41,773 bases of DNA from Bacteroidota bacterium (GTDB lineage: Bacteria > Bacteroidota > Bacteroidia > Bacteroidales > JAAUTT01), in the NCBI GenBank assembly GCA_021779665.1, contig JAJYAG010000038.1:1-41773 (forward strand), in the 5' to 3' direction. Every line of letters starts with the position of its first letter. Within the stretch, counting starts at the first letter, position 1. Positions 1 through 8,649 of the stretch are shown here, one piece after another. The position numbers and the translations under genes were made by a program. The notes beneath the pieces are model-generated. The model was not told the DNA's origin and did not search any database. It saw nothing but the letters and a program-made list of their open reading frames with translations.

Positions 1-1
1 G

Positions 2-145
2 ATCTTTTATATTGACGGCTTTAAAGGCTTGAAAATGATAAATTATCCAAACTTTGTAAGCCTGGAATGCGGATCTATTGGTGATAAAAATGTAACAATC
101 CCTGCCGCTGTTAAGCTTCTGAACGAACAATGGGATAAGGCGTAG
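2..145 (+). CDS. Sugar phosphate isomerase/epimerase-like protein, C-terminal fragment
   Basis: Only the last 47 codons are in the window, read in the frame that stops at TAG 143-145. The fragment contains NFVSLECGSIGD followed by an acidic/basic helix ending NEQWDKA. This resembles the end of xylose-isomerase-like TIM barrels, where the last strand carries a metal-binding Glu (here in SLECG) and a closing helix follows. The family rearranges or epimerises sugars and sugar acids. It lies 143 bases before a Gfo/Idh/MocA oxidoreductase and a complete second isomerase on the same strand, so it is probably the upstream member of the same operon. The assignment rests on a short tail and on context; the substrate is unknown. 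Confidence 0.6.
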   Translation: MFYIDGFKGLKMINYPNFVSLECGSIGDKNVTIPAAVKLLNEQWDKA

Positions 146-234
146 AGCGTTTAACCGGTTACGGGTGCCGGGCTGGGGTTGTGAGTTGCTGATTATGGAT
201 AACAGATCGTATAATCCGGCCTATATACCCCATC

Positions 235-259
235 CTTCATACTTCTTACTTCATACTTC
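235..259. repeat. Direct repeat of an 11-mer in the leader of the Gfo/Idh gene
   Basis: CTTCATACTTC occurs at 235-245 and again at 249-259. The 10-mer TTCATACTTC recurs at 5618-5627, and the 14-mer at 241-254 occurs inverted at 8590-8603. All are intergenic. It looks like a short dispersed intergenic motif of unknown role. Confidence 0.5.
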
Positions 260-288
260 ACTATTAAATAACTACAAATAGACAAAAA

Positions 289-1449
289 ATGAACAGAAAA
301 TTACGAATGGGCATGGTTGGTGGCGGAACCGACGCTTTTATCGGTGCGATCCACCGCCTGGCAGCCTTTATGGATGGACAGATAGAACTTGTTTGCGGTT
401 GCTTCAGTGTTAACCCTGAGGTTTCTATTTCTTCAGGAAAATCGTACTATCTTCCTGAAAACAGAGTTTATAAAACCTATCAGGAAATGTTCGAGAATGA
501 AGCGCGGTTACCTGAGGGAGAACGTATGGATTTTGTGACCATTGTTACACCCAACTTTGCTCATTTTGATCCTGCAATGATGGCTCTTGAAAATGGTTTT
601 CATGTTGTAATTGACAAGCCTATCACTTTTACTCTCGACGAAGCTTTAAAACTGAAAGCTAAAATTCAGCAAACAGGCCTCCTTCTGGCTCTGACTCATA
701 CGTATTCCGGCTATCCGGCTGTTAAGGAAGCGCGTGAACGTGTTCGCAGAGGCGACCTGGGAAAAATCAGGAAAATATTTGTAGAATATCCGCAGGGCTG
801 GCTTTCTTCAAAACTCGAAGATGCAGGAAATGCGCAGGCATCGTGGCGTACCGATCCCAAACGTTCCGGGAAAGCAGGTTGCATGGGCGATATAGGTACG
901 CATGCACATCATTTGGCCGAATATATTACAGGTTTAAAAACGAAGGAAGTCTGTGCCGAACTTAACGTTTTTGTACCCGGTCGCCTGCTTGATGATGATG
1001 GAGCTGTTCTTCTGCGCTTCGACAATGGAGCAAGAGGCGTTTTAATGGCAACCCAGATTGCTGCCGGCGAAGAAAATGCCATCCGAATCCGTGTTTACGG
1101 CGATAAAGGCGGAATCGACTGGTTCCAGCACGAGCCAAACACCCTTTATGTTAAATGGTCTGATAAACCTACAGAAATTGTTCGTACCGGACAAGGTTAC
1201 ATGAGCGATATTGCCAAGCATAATACTCGCACCCCGGGAGGACATCCGGAAGGCTATCTCGAAGCTTTTGCCAATATTTACCGTAATTTCTCTCTTACAT
1301 TGAGAGCGAAAATGAACAACACCCAGCCAAAACCTGAATGGCTCGATTTTCCTACCGTTGAAGATGGAATCAGAGGGATGCAGTTTATTGATGTGGTAGT
1401 TGAATCAGGTTACAACAACGATAAGAAATGGTATAAATGGCCTGAATAA
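289..1449 (+). CDS. Gfo/Idh/MocA family oxidoreductase
   Basis: Predicted NAD(P)-dependent sugar or inositol dehydrogenase of 386 residues, a normal length for the family. The N-terminal Rossmann fold shows a glycine-rich loop near residues 10-19 ([10 protein letters not shown]). The family's conserved EKP cofactor/catalytic motif appears as DKP at 109-111. The C-terminal alpha/beta domain has the active-site stretch GDIGTHAHH at 200-208, with the His expected to act on the substrate. No signal peptide is seen, so it is cytoplasmic. The start ATG has an A-rich leader and no Shine-Dalgarno, as in most genes here. It sits between two sugar isomerase-like proteins (the downstream gene starts 37 bases after its stop), suggesting an oxidation/isomerisation route for a sugar or keto-glycoside. 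The substrate cannot be told from sequence. Confidence 0.9.
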   Translation: MNRKLRMGMVGGGTDAFIGAIHRLAAFMDGQIELVCGCFSVNPEVSISSGKSYYLPENRVYKTYQEMFENEARLPEGERMDFVTIVTPNFAHFDPAMMALENGFHVVIDKPITFTLDEALKLKAKIQQTGLLLALTHTYSGYPAVKEARERVRRGDLGKIRKIFVEYPQGWLSSKLEDAGNAQASWRTDPKRSGKAGCMGDIGTHAHHLAEYITGLKTKEVCAELNVFVPGRLLDDDGAVLLRFDNGARGVLMATQIAAGEENAIRIRVYGDKGGIDWFQHEPNTLYVKWSDKPTEIVRTGQGYMSDIAKHNTRTPGGHPEGYLEAFANIYRNFSLTLRAKMNNTQPKPEWLDFPTVEDGIRGMQFIDVVVESGYNNDKKWYKWPE

Positions 1450-1486
1450 GTCCGGTTAAATATTTACAAAATAAAAACATAACATT

Positions 1487-2482
1487 ATGGCACGTCCTGT
1501 AACCCTTTTTACCGGCCAATGGGCCGATCTGGATTTTGAAGTTATATGTCAGAAAAGTAAGTCGTTTGGTTACGACGGAATAGAAATTGCCTGTTGGGGC
1601 AACCATTTCGAAGTGAATAAAGCGAATGACGAATATTGTAAAAACCGCAGGCAGATATTGGAAAAACACGGCCTGAAAGTTTATGCACTCTCAACCCATT
1701 TGGTTGGCCAGGCGGTTTGCGACAATATCGACGAACGGCATAAAAGCATAGTTCCCGACTATGTTTGGGGCGATGGAGATCCTGCAGGAGTCAGACAAAG
1801 AGCTGCCAGGGAAATCATAGCCACTGCTCAGGCTGCAAAACGACTTGGAGTTAACGTGGTAAATGGTTTTACCGGTAGTCCTATCTGGCATCTCATTTAT
1901 TCCTTTCCTCCTACTCCCGAATCAATGATTGACAAAGGTTTTGCCGATTTTGCCAATGCCTGGAGACCTATTCTGAATGAGTTTCAGAAGTTAGGAGTAA
2001 AGTTCGCTCTTGAAGTTCATCCTACTGAAATAGCCTTTGACATTGCTTCGGCCGAAAGAGCCTTAAAAGCTCTGGATTATCACCCTGCTTTCGGATTTAA
2101 CTACGATCCCAGTCACCTAGGCTACCAGGGCGTGGATTACGTTGAATTCCTTTATAAATTCAGCGACAGGATTTTCCATGTTCACATGAAAGATGTGCAC
2201 TGGCGCGAAACTCCCGGTCCTGTAGGAGTATTCGGCGGACATGTTCCTTTTGGAAATCCTCAACGGTACTGGAACTTCCGCAGTTTAGGCCGCGGTTGCA
2301 TTAACTTCGAGGAAATAATCCGTGCACTCAACCACATTGGCTACAATGGACCTCTTTCGGTTGAATGGGAAGACTCGGGAATGGATCGTGAACATGGCGC
2401 AGCTGAAGCGTGCGATTTTGTTAAAAACATCGATTTTAAACCTTCGCAGGTTGCTTTCGACTCAGCTTTTGAAAAAAAATAA
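1487..2482 (+). CDS. Sugar phosphate isomerase/epimerase (AP endonuclease 2-like TIM barrel)
   Basis: A 331-residue xylose-isomerase-like TIM barrel. Candidate metal ligands are in order: E176 (ALEVHPTE), D207 and H210 (NYDPSHLG), H231/H233 (FHVHMKD) and E293 (SVEWEDSG). These are the positions where the family binds a divalent metal to isomerise or epimerise sugars. It has no signal peptide. It follows the Gfo/Idh/MocA gene by 37 bases and precedes a strong terminator, so it is the last gene of the operon. The pairing of such isomerases with Gfo/Idh enzymes is common in Bacteroidota sugar and keto-sugar catabolism; the actual substrate is an open question. Confidence 0.88.
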   Translation: MARPVTLFTGQWADLDFEVICQKSKSFGYDGIEIACWGNHFEVNKANDEYCKNRRQILEKHGLKVYALSTHLVGQAVCDNIDERHKSIVPDYVWGDGDPAGVRQRAAREIIATAQAAKRLGVNVVNGFTGSPIWHLIYSFPPTPESMIDKGFADFANAWRPILNEFQKLGVKFALEVHPTEIAFDIASAERALKALDYHPAFGFNYDPSHLGYQGVDYVEFLYKFSDRIFHVHMKDVHWRETPGPVGVFGGHVPFGNPQRYWNFRSLGRGCINFEEIIRALNHIGYNGPLSVEWEDSGMDREHGAAEACDFVKNIDFKPSQVAFDSAFEKK

Positions 2483-2498
2483 TATGAATCATTTTCTT

Positions 2499-2528
2499 AG
2501 CCCGGTTTCGAAAGAACCGGGCTTTTTT
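2499..2528 (+). terminator. Rho-independent terminator after the sugar isomerase operon
   Basis: A 9-bp perfect stem, AGCCCGGTT (2499-2507) with AACCGGGCT (2515-2523), encloses a 7-base loop and runs into a T-run. It starts 17 bases after the isomerase stop. The next gene converges from the other strand at 2535. Confidence 0.9.
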
Positions 2529-2534
2529 ATTTTA

Positions 2535-5500
2535 TTAACTCTTCGACGTATTTTCAGCCGATAAGACTGGTTCGGGCTTTATGCTCCGGGTAAGTATTTC
2601 CAGAACTTTACTCCTGACACTTAGCTCTGTCAGTTGGTTATTGTCGGAAGTCGGATAAACGCGGTTCGAAAGGAAAATGTACAACAGCCCTGTTTCGGGA
2701 TCAGCCCAGGCAAATGTTCCTGTAAATCCCGAATGGCCGAAACTCTTTGGGGAAACGCAATAACATGTGGGGCCAATTTTTAAAGGATTCATTTCAGGTT
2801 TGTCAAAACCTAATCCGCGACGATTTCCGGCAGCTATAAATGGCGTTGAATTAAAATAATTTATTGTAGAAGGTTCCAGAATCTTTTCTCCGCCATAGGT
2901 TCCTCCATTCAAAAACATCTGGAACAATTTGGCGAGATCGTTAGCATTGGAAAACAGTCCGGCATTACCGCTAATCCCACCCATAAGTGCAGCTGCAGGA
3001 TCGTGTACATATCCGTGAACAAGCTGTTGCCTGAAAGTCAGATCCAGTTCGGTAGGAGCAATTCTGGACCTGTCAAAACGGGTAAGAGGCGAAAAGCCCA
3101 GGGTTGTAGCACCCAAATGCGAATAGAAATTCTGATTCACATAGTCCTGAAAAGGCATTCCGCTAACCGAATTAATTACTTTATACAGCAAAATGAAACC
3201 CAAATCGCTGTATTTGTATTCCTTTCTTGATAAAAGACTGGAAGTTCCGATTTTTGTTAAAATTGTATCCTCATAGCTGGTAAGTATAAAGAGGCTGTCG
3301 GCAACCTGGCTTCCATTGGTATAAGTAGCAGCATTCGAAAAATACCCGGGCTTATAGCTTCTTTTGTTAATAGCCATATATTCGTAACCCTTTTTAATAT
3401 CCAGGGTGGAAATAAATTCCTTTAAACCATTCTTTCTGCCATTTGCGACAGGCTGAAGCAAATTCAGATAAAAAGGAATGCCCGCCTGAAGGCGGGCCTG
3501 ATGTGTTAAAAGATCCAATAAAATTATATCCCGTTTATTCGTCTTTTTAAAATCGGGAAGATAATCCGACAGTGGTTTTGTAAGTTTCAAGGTTCCACTT
3601 TCATATAGCTTCATTGCTGCGGTAGTGGTTGCAGCTACTTTTGTAACTGAAGCGATGTCGTAAATATCAGTCAGCAAGACTCTTTGAGTACTGTCGTACG
3701 TATGAAACCCAAAAGCTTTATGATAAAAGACTACTCCATTTTTAGATGCCAGGATCTGGCAGCCAGGCATGGCCTTTTTTTTTATCGCATCTGTTATAAG
3801 GCTGTCAATTGACATCAGACTGTCGGAACTAATTTTTATATCTTCGGGTATGGTATATTTAAATCTGATTCCCGATTCGGTGGAGAGCCCTTTGCGAATA
3901 GGATAATCGCTGCTGGCAGTAACCGGTAAAATACCTTTTGCGCTTATACCTCCAAAAATGAGCTGGGCCGAATACTCCTGTGTGAGCGAATTATCCTCAT
4001 AGGAAACAATAACTGACTTAAAATTTTGTATTTCCTTTACTCTTTTTAGAAAGTAAGGCGGGGCAAATACATTTAAAATAGTTTTACTCTGATCCGAAAT
4101 CTTATCCAGAAAATTCATGGCAGCTGCAGTCACTCCATAGTTACGGGCAGGACTGTAATTCGTATTCATTACCGCCACAATTGTAACCGTATATTGATTC
4201 AAAGCATCCAATAATTTATCAACATCAGCCTGAACACTCTTTTTTGAAAGAAAGAAATGATCGCATCCGGCATATAAATCGAGGGTTTCAGTAAATTTAT
4301 TTTCCTTTTCCTCTCCTATACATACTACCGCAATTCTGGAGCTGGCCAGATTCTTTACCGGAATGAGGTCGTTGCTGTTTTTAACAACTGTTATGGCATT
4401 TTCGACCAGGTGACGGTTTATAAGCTGCGATTGGAATGAATTAAGATCATTTACAAGATTATTGGCATCCACAAATTTTCTTTCAGGCAATCCGGCCCAT
4501 TCTTTTAGAATCAAAATTTTGCGGCATGACTCGTTAATCTGTTGTTCCGATAATCTTCCCGATTCAATAGCCTGTTTAATTTTATTAATTGCCAGGGGAA
4601 TATCGTTCGACATCACAAGTACGTCGTTCCCGGCTTCAAGCGCTCTTACTTCCAACTCTCCTGCAGGACATGATTTTGAAACACCGCGCATATTCAGTGC
4701 ATCAGTAAATACCAATCCGTCGAAACGAAGCGAATCGCGCAACAGTGATGTGACTACCTTTTTCGATAGCGTGGATGGAATATCGGTAACAGAGTCCAGG
4801 CTGGGGATGTTCAGATGAGCAATCATAATGCCACCCAGATTGCTGTTTATAAGATGTTTGAAAGGAGCTAATTCAACTGAATCGAGCCTTTTATAATCCT
4901 GCTTAATTACCGGCAATCCAAAGTGCGAATCAGCGTCGGTATCGCCGTGACCAGGAAAATGTTTGGCAACCGCCATAATCCTGCCATTCTGCAAGCCTAG
5001 CATATAAGCCATGGAATAGGACGAAACCAGTTGAGGATCTTCACCAAAAGAACGATTGCTTATAACAGGATTTTCAGGATTGTTATTTACATCGACTACC
5101 GGAGCAAAATTTATGTGCATTCCCATGCGCTTCATCTGACGGGCAATATCGTGTCCCATCTCGTAAATCAGATCGGGATCCTGAAGTGCGCCTAACATCA
5201 TCTGACGGGGAAAATCAATTGTAGAATCCAATCGCATCCCTAATCCCCATTCGGCATCCATTCCAATAACAAGGGGAGTTTTGGCCTTCGACTGGTATAA
5301 ATTTGTTTCCCGGGCCTGACAAACCGGTGACCCCTGAAAAAATATCAAACCACCAATATTGTACTTTGAAACAAGGTTTACAATTTCTTCTTCATGTTTG
5401 CTGTCTTTATTCGAAAAAGCAGCAACCATAAACAATTGCGCAATTCGTTCATCAAGACTCAAACTGTTAAAAACCGAGTCTGCCCATGGAGTCTCTTCCA

Positions 5501-5615
5501 CCATATAGGGAGATACCGGTTCTTTGGTATTATTTAACTTTTCGTGATTTTCACTAAAAAGGTCAAATCCAATAAATAGAAAATATATAATAAATACAAA
5601 ACGCAGTAACGACAT
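2535..5615 (-). CDS. GH3 beta-N-acetylhexosaminidase (NagZ-like) fused to a serine beta-lactamase-like domain
   Basis: A 1026-residue exported two-enzyme fusion. Residues 1-20 are a signal sequence. The GH3 domain (about 45-380) carries the NagZ-type His/Asp loop KHFPGHGDTDADSH at 218-231 and the predicted nucleophile D305 in FTDALNMRG. A GH3 C-terminal-like region (about 400-575) follows. Residues 590-1010 are a class C beta-lactamase / D-aminopeptidase-like domain with SxxK at S656-K659, YSD at 802-804 (YxN-like) and HSG at 961-963. The GH3 part should cleave N-acetylglucosamine from muropeptides or other glycans; the second domain may act on D-amino acid peptides or esters. The combination suggests peptidoglycan turnover outside the cytoplasm. 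This architecture is known in Bacteroidota. YSD in place of YxN leaves the activity of the second domain uncertain. It is a single-gene unit. Confidence 0.9.
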   Translation of the reverse strand: MSLLRFVFIIYFLFIGFDLFSENHEKLNNTKEPVSPYMVEETPWADSVFNSLSLDERIAQLFMVAAFSNKDSKHEEEIVNLVSKYNIGGLIFFQGSPVCQARETNLYQSKAKTPLVIGMDAEWGLGMRLDSTIDFPRQMMLGALQDPDLIYEMGHDIARQMKRMGMHINFAPVVDVNNNPENPVISNRSFGEDPQLVSSYSMAYMLGLQNGRIMAVAKHFPGHGDTDADSHFGLPVIKQDYKRLDSVELAPFKHLINSNLGGIMIAHLNIPSLDSVTDIPSTLSKKVVTSLLRDSLRFDGLVFTDALNMRGVSKSCPAGELEVRALEAGNDVLVMSNDIPLAINKIKQAIESGRLSEQQINESCRKILILKEWAGLPERKFVDANNLVNDLNSFQSQLINRHLVENAITVVKNSNDLIPVKNLASSRIAVVCIGEEKENKFTETLDLYAGCDHFFLSKKSVQADVDKLLDALNQYTVTIVAVMNTNYSPARNYGVTAAAMNFLDKISDQSKTILNVFAPPYFLKRVKEIQNFKSVIVSYEDNSLTQEYSAQLIFGGISAKGILPVTASSDYPIRKGLSTESGIRFKYTIPEDIKISSDSLMSIDSLITDAIKKKAMPGCQILASKNGVVFYHKAFGFHTYDSTQRVLLTDIYDIASVTKVAATTTAAMKLYESGTLKLTKPLSDYLPDFKKTNKRDIILLDLLTHQARLQAGIPFYLNLLQPVANGRKNGLKEFISTLDIKKGYEYMAINKRSYKPGYFSNAATYTNGSQVADSLFILTSYEDTILTKIGTSSLLSRKEYKYSDLGFILLYKVINSVSGMPFQDYVNQNFYSHLGATTLGFSPLTRFDRSRIAPTELDLTFRQQLVHGYVHDPAAALMGGISGNAGLFSNANDLAKLFQMFLNGGTYGGEKILEPSTINYFNSTPFIAAGNRRGLGFDKPEMNPLKIGPTCYCVSPKSFGHSGFTGTFAWADPETGLLYIFLSNRVYPTSDNNQLTELSVRSKVLEILTRSIKPEPVLSAENTSKS

Positions 5616-6037
5616 AATTCATACTTCAAAATTCAAACCCCTCTCACATCCGGAAGGTTTTACTCAAAAAAACACTCTCAGGTTTCAATTTACGGTCAAT
5701 AATAGAGCCAAAAATTGGTTTTGCTCTGGTCGTAAAATTAATTTGATTCTTAAACTGGAATAAGCAATATAAATTATATGGAATCCCAAATAAAATATAG
5801 GGTTATAGCTTATTTTTAATCATTCAAAACAAAAAGAGTTTTTATGCACCAGTTTGAACAGGATCAACCTTTCCAAATATAATAAATATGTATAAAAATC
5901 AATACATACAGCACAAAACATTCAATTTAATTGTTCTTTTTTTTAATGCAGATAAAAAGTAAAATTTTACTGGCTTTTTGGAGGTATATATTTTACTTTT
6001 ATTGTCTGAAAGAACCGAAATTCAATTTTACAACAAT
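5616..6037. other. Gene-free divergent spacer between the GH3 fusion and the creatininase gene
   Basis: No convincing coding sequence. It must hold the promoters for both divergent genes, but no exact TAnnTTTG box was found on either strand. It contains the dispersed 10-mer TTCATACTTC (5618-5627) and a 14-bp perfect palindrome AGTAAAATTTTACT (5958-5971). The sequence is very AT-rich from about 5750. Confidence 0.6.
5958..5971. promoter_or_regulatory. 14-bp palindrome upstream of the creatininase gene
   Basis: AGTAAAATTTTACT is perfectly self-complementary and lies 66 bases before the preferred ATG at 6038. A position close to the expected promoter would fit an operator, but in such AT-rich DNA chance is a real alternative. 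Confidence 0.25.
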
Positions 6038-6799
6038 ATGAGTCAAATGCATCACATTCTTAACGAAACCAGGTACCCCAAAAATTACAAACCCGAAATT
6101 GATATTGCTGTTATTCCGTGGGGTGCAACGGAAGCTCATAACTATCATTTACCTTATGGTACTGATAATTATTTAACTCAGGCTTTTGCTGAAGAATCGG
6201 CCCGCAAGGCTGCTGATATGAATGTTCCGGTAACGGTACTCCCAACCATTCCATTCGGGGTTAATACAGGACAACTTGATATTCCGCTTACCATAAACAT
6301 GAATACCTCAACCCAGGTCAAAGTATTGGAAGATATTATAGAATCGCTTAAAATCCATAATGTTAAAAAGCTGGTTGTTTTTAATGGCCATGGAGGAAAC
6401 GATTTTAAGCAGATAATAAGGGAATTTCAGGGAAAATATCCGGATGTATTTATATGCCAGTTGAATTGGTATCAGGTAATAAAAGCAAGTCTGATTTTTG
6501 AAGATACAGGCGAACATGCCGGCGAAATGGAAACAAGCCTGATGATGTATCTTTTTCCACATCTTGTGCTCCCACTGAAAGAAGCAGGTAACGGTCATGC
6601 CAAAGAATTAGTCTTTAGCGCCCGTAAAGAAGGATGGATGTGGGCTCCACGCCCCTGGACAAAAGTTACCCGGGATACCGGCATTGGAGATCCGGCAAAA
6701 TCGACAGTAGAAAAAGGACATCAGTATTTTGAAGAAGCAACAGGGAAAATTGCAGCTTTTCTGAAAGAGTTGCATGTTACCAGCGAGTTATATAAATAA
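6038..6799 (+). CDS. Creatininase family amidohydrolase
   Basis: A 253-residue member of the creatininase / creatinine amidohydrolase superfamily, metal-dependent cytoplasmic amidases. Metal-ligand candidates follow the family spacing: E32, H34 and D43 in PWGATEAHNYHLPYGTD, H118 in VFNGHGGN, and E165 in GEHAGEMETS. Reading could begin at a TTG at 5978, which would add 20 hydrophobic residues, but the ATG at 6038 gives the usual family N-terminus and is preferred. The family includes enzymes acting on creatinine, F420 precursors and mycofactocin peptide; this Bacteroidota branch has no assigned substrate that I know of. It stands alone, with an unrelated lipoprotein gene 64 bases downstream. 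Confidence 0.87.
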   Translation: MSQMHHILNETRYPKNYKPEIDIAVIPWGATEAHNYHLPYGTDNYLTQAFAEESARKAADMNVPVTVLPTIPFGVNTGQLDIPLTINMNTSTQVKVLEDIIESLKIHNVKKLVVFNGHGGNDFKQIIREFQGKYPDVFICQLNWYQVIKASLIFEDTGEHAGEMETSLMMYLFPHLVLPLKEAGNGHAKELVFSARKEGWMWAPRPWTKVTRDTGIGDPAKSTVEKGHQYFEEATGKIAAFLKELHVTSELYK

Positions 6800-6806
6800 A
6801 AGTCTC

Positions 6807-6822
6807 TTATCTGAAAAGATAA
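6807..6822 (+). terminator. Weak hairpin after the creatininase gene
   Basis: TTATCT (6807-6812) pairs with AGATAA (6817-6822) around a 4-base loop, 8 bases after the stop codon. There is no clean T-run, only AT-rich sequence, so termination is doubtful and the next gene may be partly co-transcribed. Confidence 0.35.
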
Positions 6823-6863
6823 CTTATTAAAAAGTTTTTCGTTTAAAGTTGCAACGATGTAAT

Positions 6864-7649
6864 ATGTTAAACGGGAAAGATTACTTAATTATCGTCATTT
6901 TGATATCCGTCTTATTCTCTTGTAAAAAAGATGAGAGGGAGAGTATTCCTGTTGTTCCGCCTGTAAGTACAATGTCAGTTGATTTTTCTTTTCTCTCGGC
7001 AAAAAAGAGCGGATGGATTAACTTAAGCAACTGGCAATATTCATCTATAAGTCTCGCGGTTTGGAATAACATATTGAATAACAATTGTGCCCTGCCCATA
7101 ATTTCATTTGAAAAAACCATTGAACAGAAAGCCTCTTACCTTAATTCCGGAGAATGGGAATGGTCAAATAAGTTCAATGCCGACACCATATCCATCCGAT
7201 CGAAATTAATTGGGAAGCTTGTTAACGATTCGGTGGAATGGAAGCTTTTTATTTCAACTTCGAAGTTAAATGTCAGCACGCCCGAATATCTTTGGATTGA
7301 AGGTAAATCGGCTTATGACCAAAGCGGCGGATGGTGGCTGATTCATGAAAAACCTTCCAGCCCCAACCCTTACATAAAAATAACCTGGTCGAACGTAAAT
7401 GGTGTTTCTGTTAACAGATTTGTAATTGTAAAATCAGACGACCCCGACTTTGGACAATACCTGGAATATGGTACGAAAAACAACCCGGTGTACAATTCTT
7501 ATTACACCATTAAAATTCATAACGATAACTTTATTTATATCGAACTCAACAAACAGAGTAAAGAAGGCAGAATAAAGTCTGAATTTATTTTTAACAACAT
7601 CGATTGGCATTGCTGGGACTCTTCGCTGGCCGATTTTAATTGCAATTAA
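6864..7649 (+). CDS. Hypothetical lipoprotein
   Basis: I do not recognise the family. The 261-residue product starts with a lipoprotein signal: a hydrophobic stretch YLIIVILISVLFSC with the acylated Cys at 20, followed by charged residues. The mature part is rich in Trp, Ser and Asn (for example SGEWEWSN and SGGWWLIHE), with alternating hydrophobic/polar stretches that suggest a beta-sandwich. One Cys pair (HCWDS and FNCN) lies at the very C-terminus and could form a disulfide. An upstream in-frame TTG at 6849 is disfavoured because the ATG gives a clean signal peptide. Its neighbours, creatininase and DUF305, offer no functional hint. Confidence 0.7.
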   Translation: MLNGKDYLIIVILISVLFSCKKDERESIPVVPPVSTMSVDFSFLSAKKSGWINLSNWQYSSISLAVWNNILNNNCALPIISFEKTIEQKASYLNSGEWEWSNKFNADTISIRSKLIGKLVNDSVEWKLFISTSKLNVSTPEYLWIEGKSAYDQSGGWWLIHEKPSSPNPYIKITWSNVNGVSVNRFVIVKSDDPDFGQYLEYGTKNNPVYNSYYTIKIHNDNFIYIELNKQSKEGRIKSEFIFNNIDWHCWDSSLADFNCN

Positions 7650-7658
7650 TTAAAAAAT

Positions 7659-7690
7659 AAGAGATCCTGACTAAATAGCCAGAATCTCTT
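7659..7690. terminator. Bidirectional terminator between convergent genes
   Basis: An 11-bp stem with one G-T/mismatch position, 7659-7669 against 7680-7690, has a 10-base loop. On the minus strand it is followed by an A/T-rich tail and on the plus strand by TTT. It lies in the 53-base space between the lipoprotein and DUF305 gene ends. Confidence 0.65.
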
Positions 7691-7702
7691 TCCCACATCC
7701 CG

Positions 7703-8347
7703 TCAATCATCCTTCAGCAACCACTCCTGTAGGTTTTTAATCTCTTCCTGTTGATCTTTCTTAATTTTCCCGGCAATTGATTTAAGTTTAGCAGATTTGC
7801 CATGATGTAGCTCCAAATCCGCCATATCTATGGCTCCCTGATGATGTTGAATCATCAGCATTGCAAAATCGTGATCAGCATCACCATTGATATACTGCAG
7901 ATCAGCACTCCGGCTCATCATTTCCATAGCCATGGATGAATTATGATGAAACATTGTATCGACAGTTACAGGAGAATGAGCCTTTAAGAAAGAGTCCATT
8001 TGGGTAATCTCCTTTTGCTGTTCCATGATCATCGTCCGGGCAAGTTGATGTAGAGTAGAGTCCTTTCCTTTCTCCAATTCCCTATTTGCCATATTGATAG
8101 CTCCTTTATGATGTTCTTTCATTATCATGGCAAAATCGTTATCAGGATCATTTGTCATTTTCATGCTATGCATCGTATCCATCATGGCGTGCATGAGCTT
8201 CATAAATTCGTTACTGTCGTGATTCTGTTTGTTCCAGACCTCATCATCACTATCCGTACAAGAGACTGCGGAAAGAAGAATGATAAAACCAAACATAACT
8301 TTCCGGAAAAACGACAGGACCATTTCCAAAATTAATTTTTTAGACAT
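7703..8347 (-). CDS. DUF305 lipoprotein with two DUF305 repeats
   Basis: A 214-residue lipoprotein with the lipobox Cys at 30 (LSAVSC). The mature region holds two copies of the DUF305 signature: DFAMIMKEHHKGAINMA from residue 71 and DFAMLMIQHHQGAIDMA from residue 160. Both are flanked by Met-rich helices such as MHAMMDTMHSMKM. DUF305 is a ferritin-like four-helix fold often encoded near copper and other metal resistance genes; the Met/His-rich helices would fit metal binding in the periplasm, but this is inference. The start may be the Met at residue 9 (8323) or 18, because the present N-terminus is long for a lipoprotein signal. No metal-resistance gene is nearby. Confidence 0.85.
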   Translation of the reverse strand: MSKKLILEMVLSFFRKVMFGFIILLSAVSCTDSDDEVWNKQNHDSNEFMKLMHAMMDTMHSMKMTNDPDNDFAMIMKEHHKGAINMANRELEKGKDSTLHQLARTMIMEQQKEITQMDSFLKAHSPVTVDTMFHHNSSMAMEMMSRSADLQYINGDADHDFAMLMIQHHQGAIDMADLELHHGKSAKLKSIAGKIKKDQQEEIKNLQEWLLKDD

Positions 8348-8596
8348 TTCTTACTATTCAATGGGTTACATACATGAAGCTCAAAAAGTCAACCATATAA
8401 TCAAAAAAGAACATTTTCGTAAATTATAAATCCGAAGAAAAACCGAAAACCTAATAAAGTGGCGGTATTTGGATTTGCAGTAACTATCAGAAAAATTTCA
8501 GTATAACTTTAAGGATATTCGGATAACCCTCAGAATATGAGGATGAAATTCTACAATGAGGAAAATTGGGCAAACAGGAAGAAAGAAAGATGAAGT
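8348..8596. other. Gene-free spacer upstream of the DUF305 gene
   Basis: No supported gene. It holds the promoter region of the DUF305 gene and, from 8528, a small hairpin CCTCA-N5-TGAGG. The 14-mer at 8590-8603 matches 241-254 in inverted orientation. Nothing else is recognised. Confidence 0.5.
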
Positions 8597-8640
8597 AAGA
8601 AGTACAATGCAAAGGAAAAACCTTTAACAATGTACTTCTT
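8597..8640 (-). terminator. Terminator hairpin of the NEW3/ABC operon
   Basis: A 10-bp perfect stem, AAGAAGTACA (8597-8606) with TGTACTTCTT (8631-8640), encloses a second small stem AAAGG/CCTTT. It begins 10 bases past the permease stop. The minus strand continues into a pyrimidine-rich, T-rich tail. Confidence 0.6.
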
Positions 8641-8649
8641 ATAAAATTG

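Noticed and set aside
5978-6037. TTG start with nearby GGAGGT for the creatininase gene
   Set aside because: The GGAGGT lies downstream of the TTG and 16 bases before the next possible TTG, too far to serve. ATG 6038 gives the normal family N-terminus.
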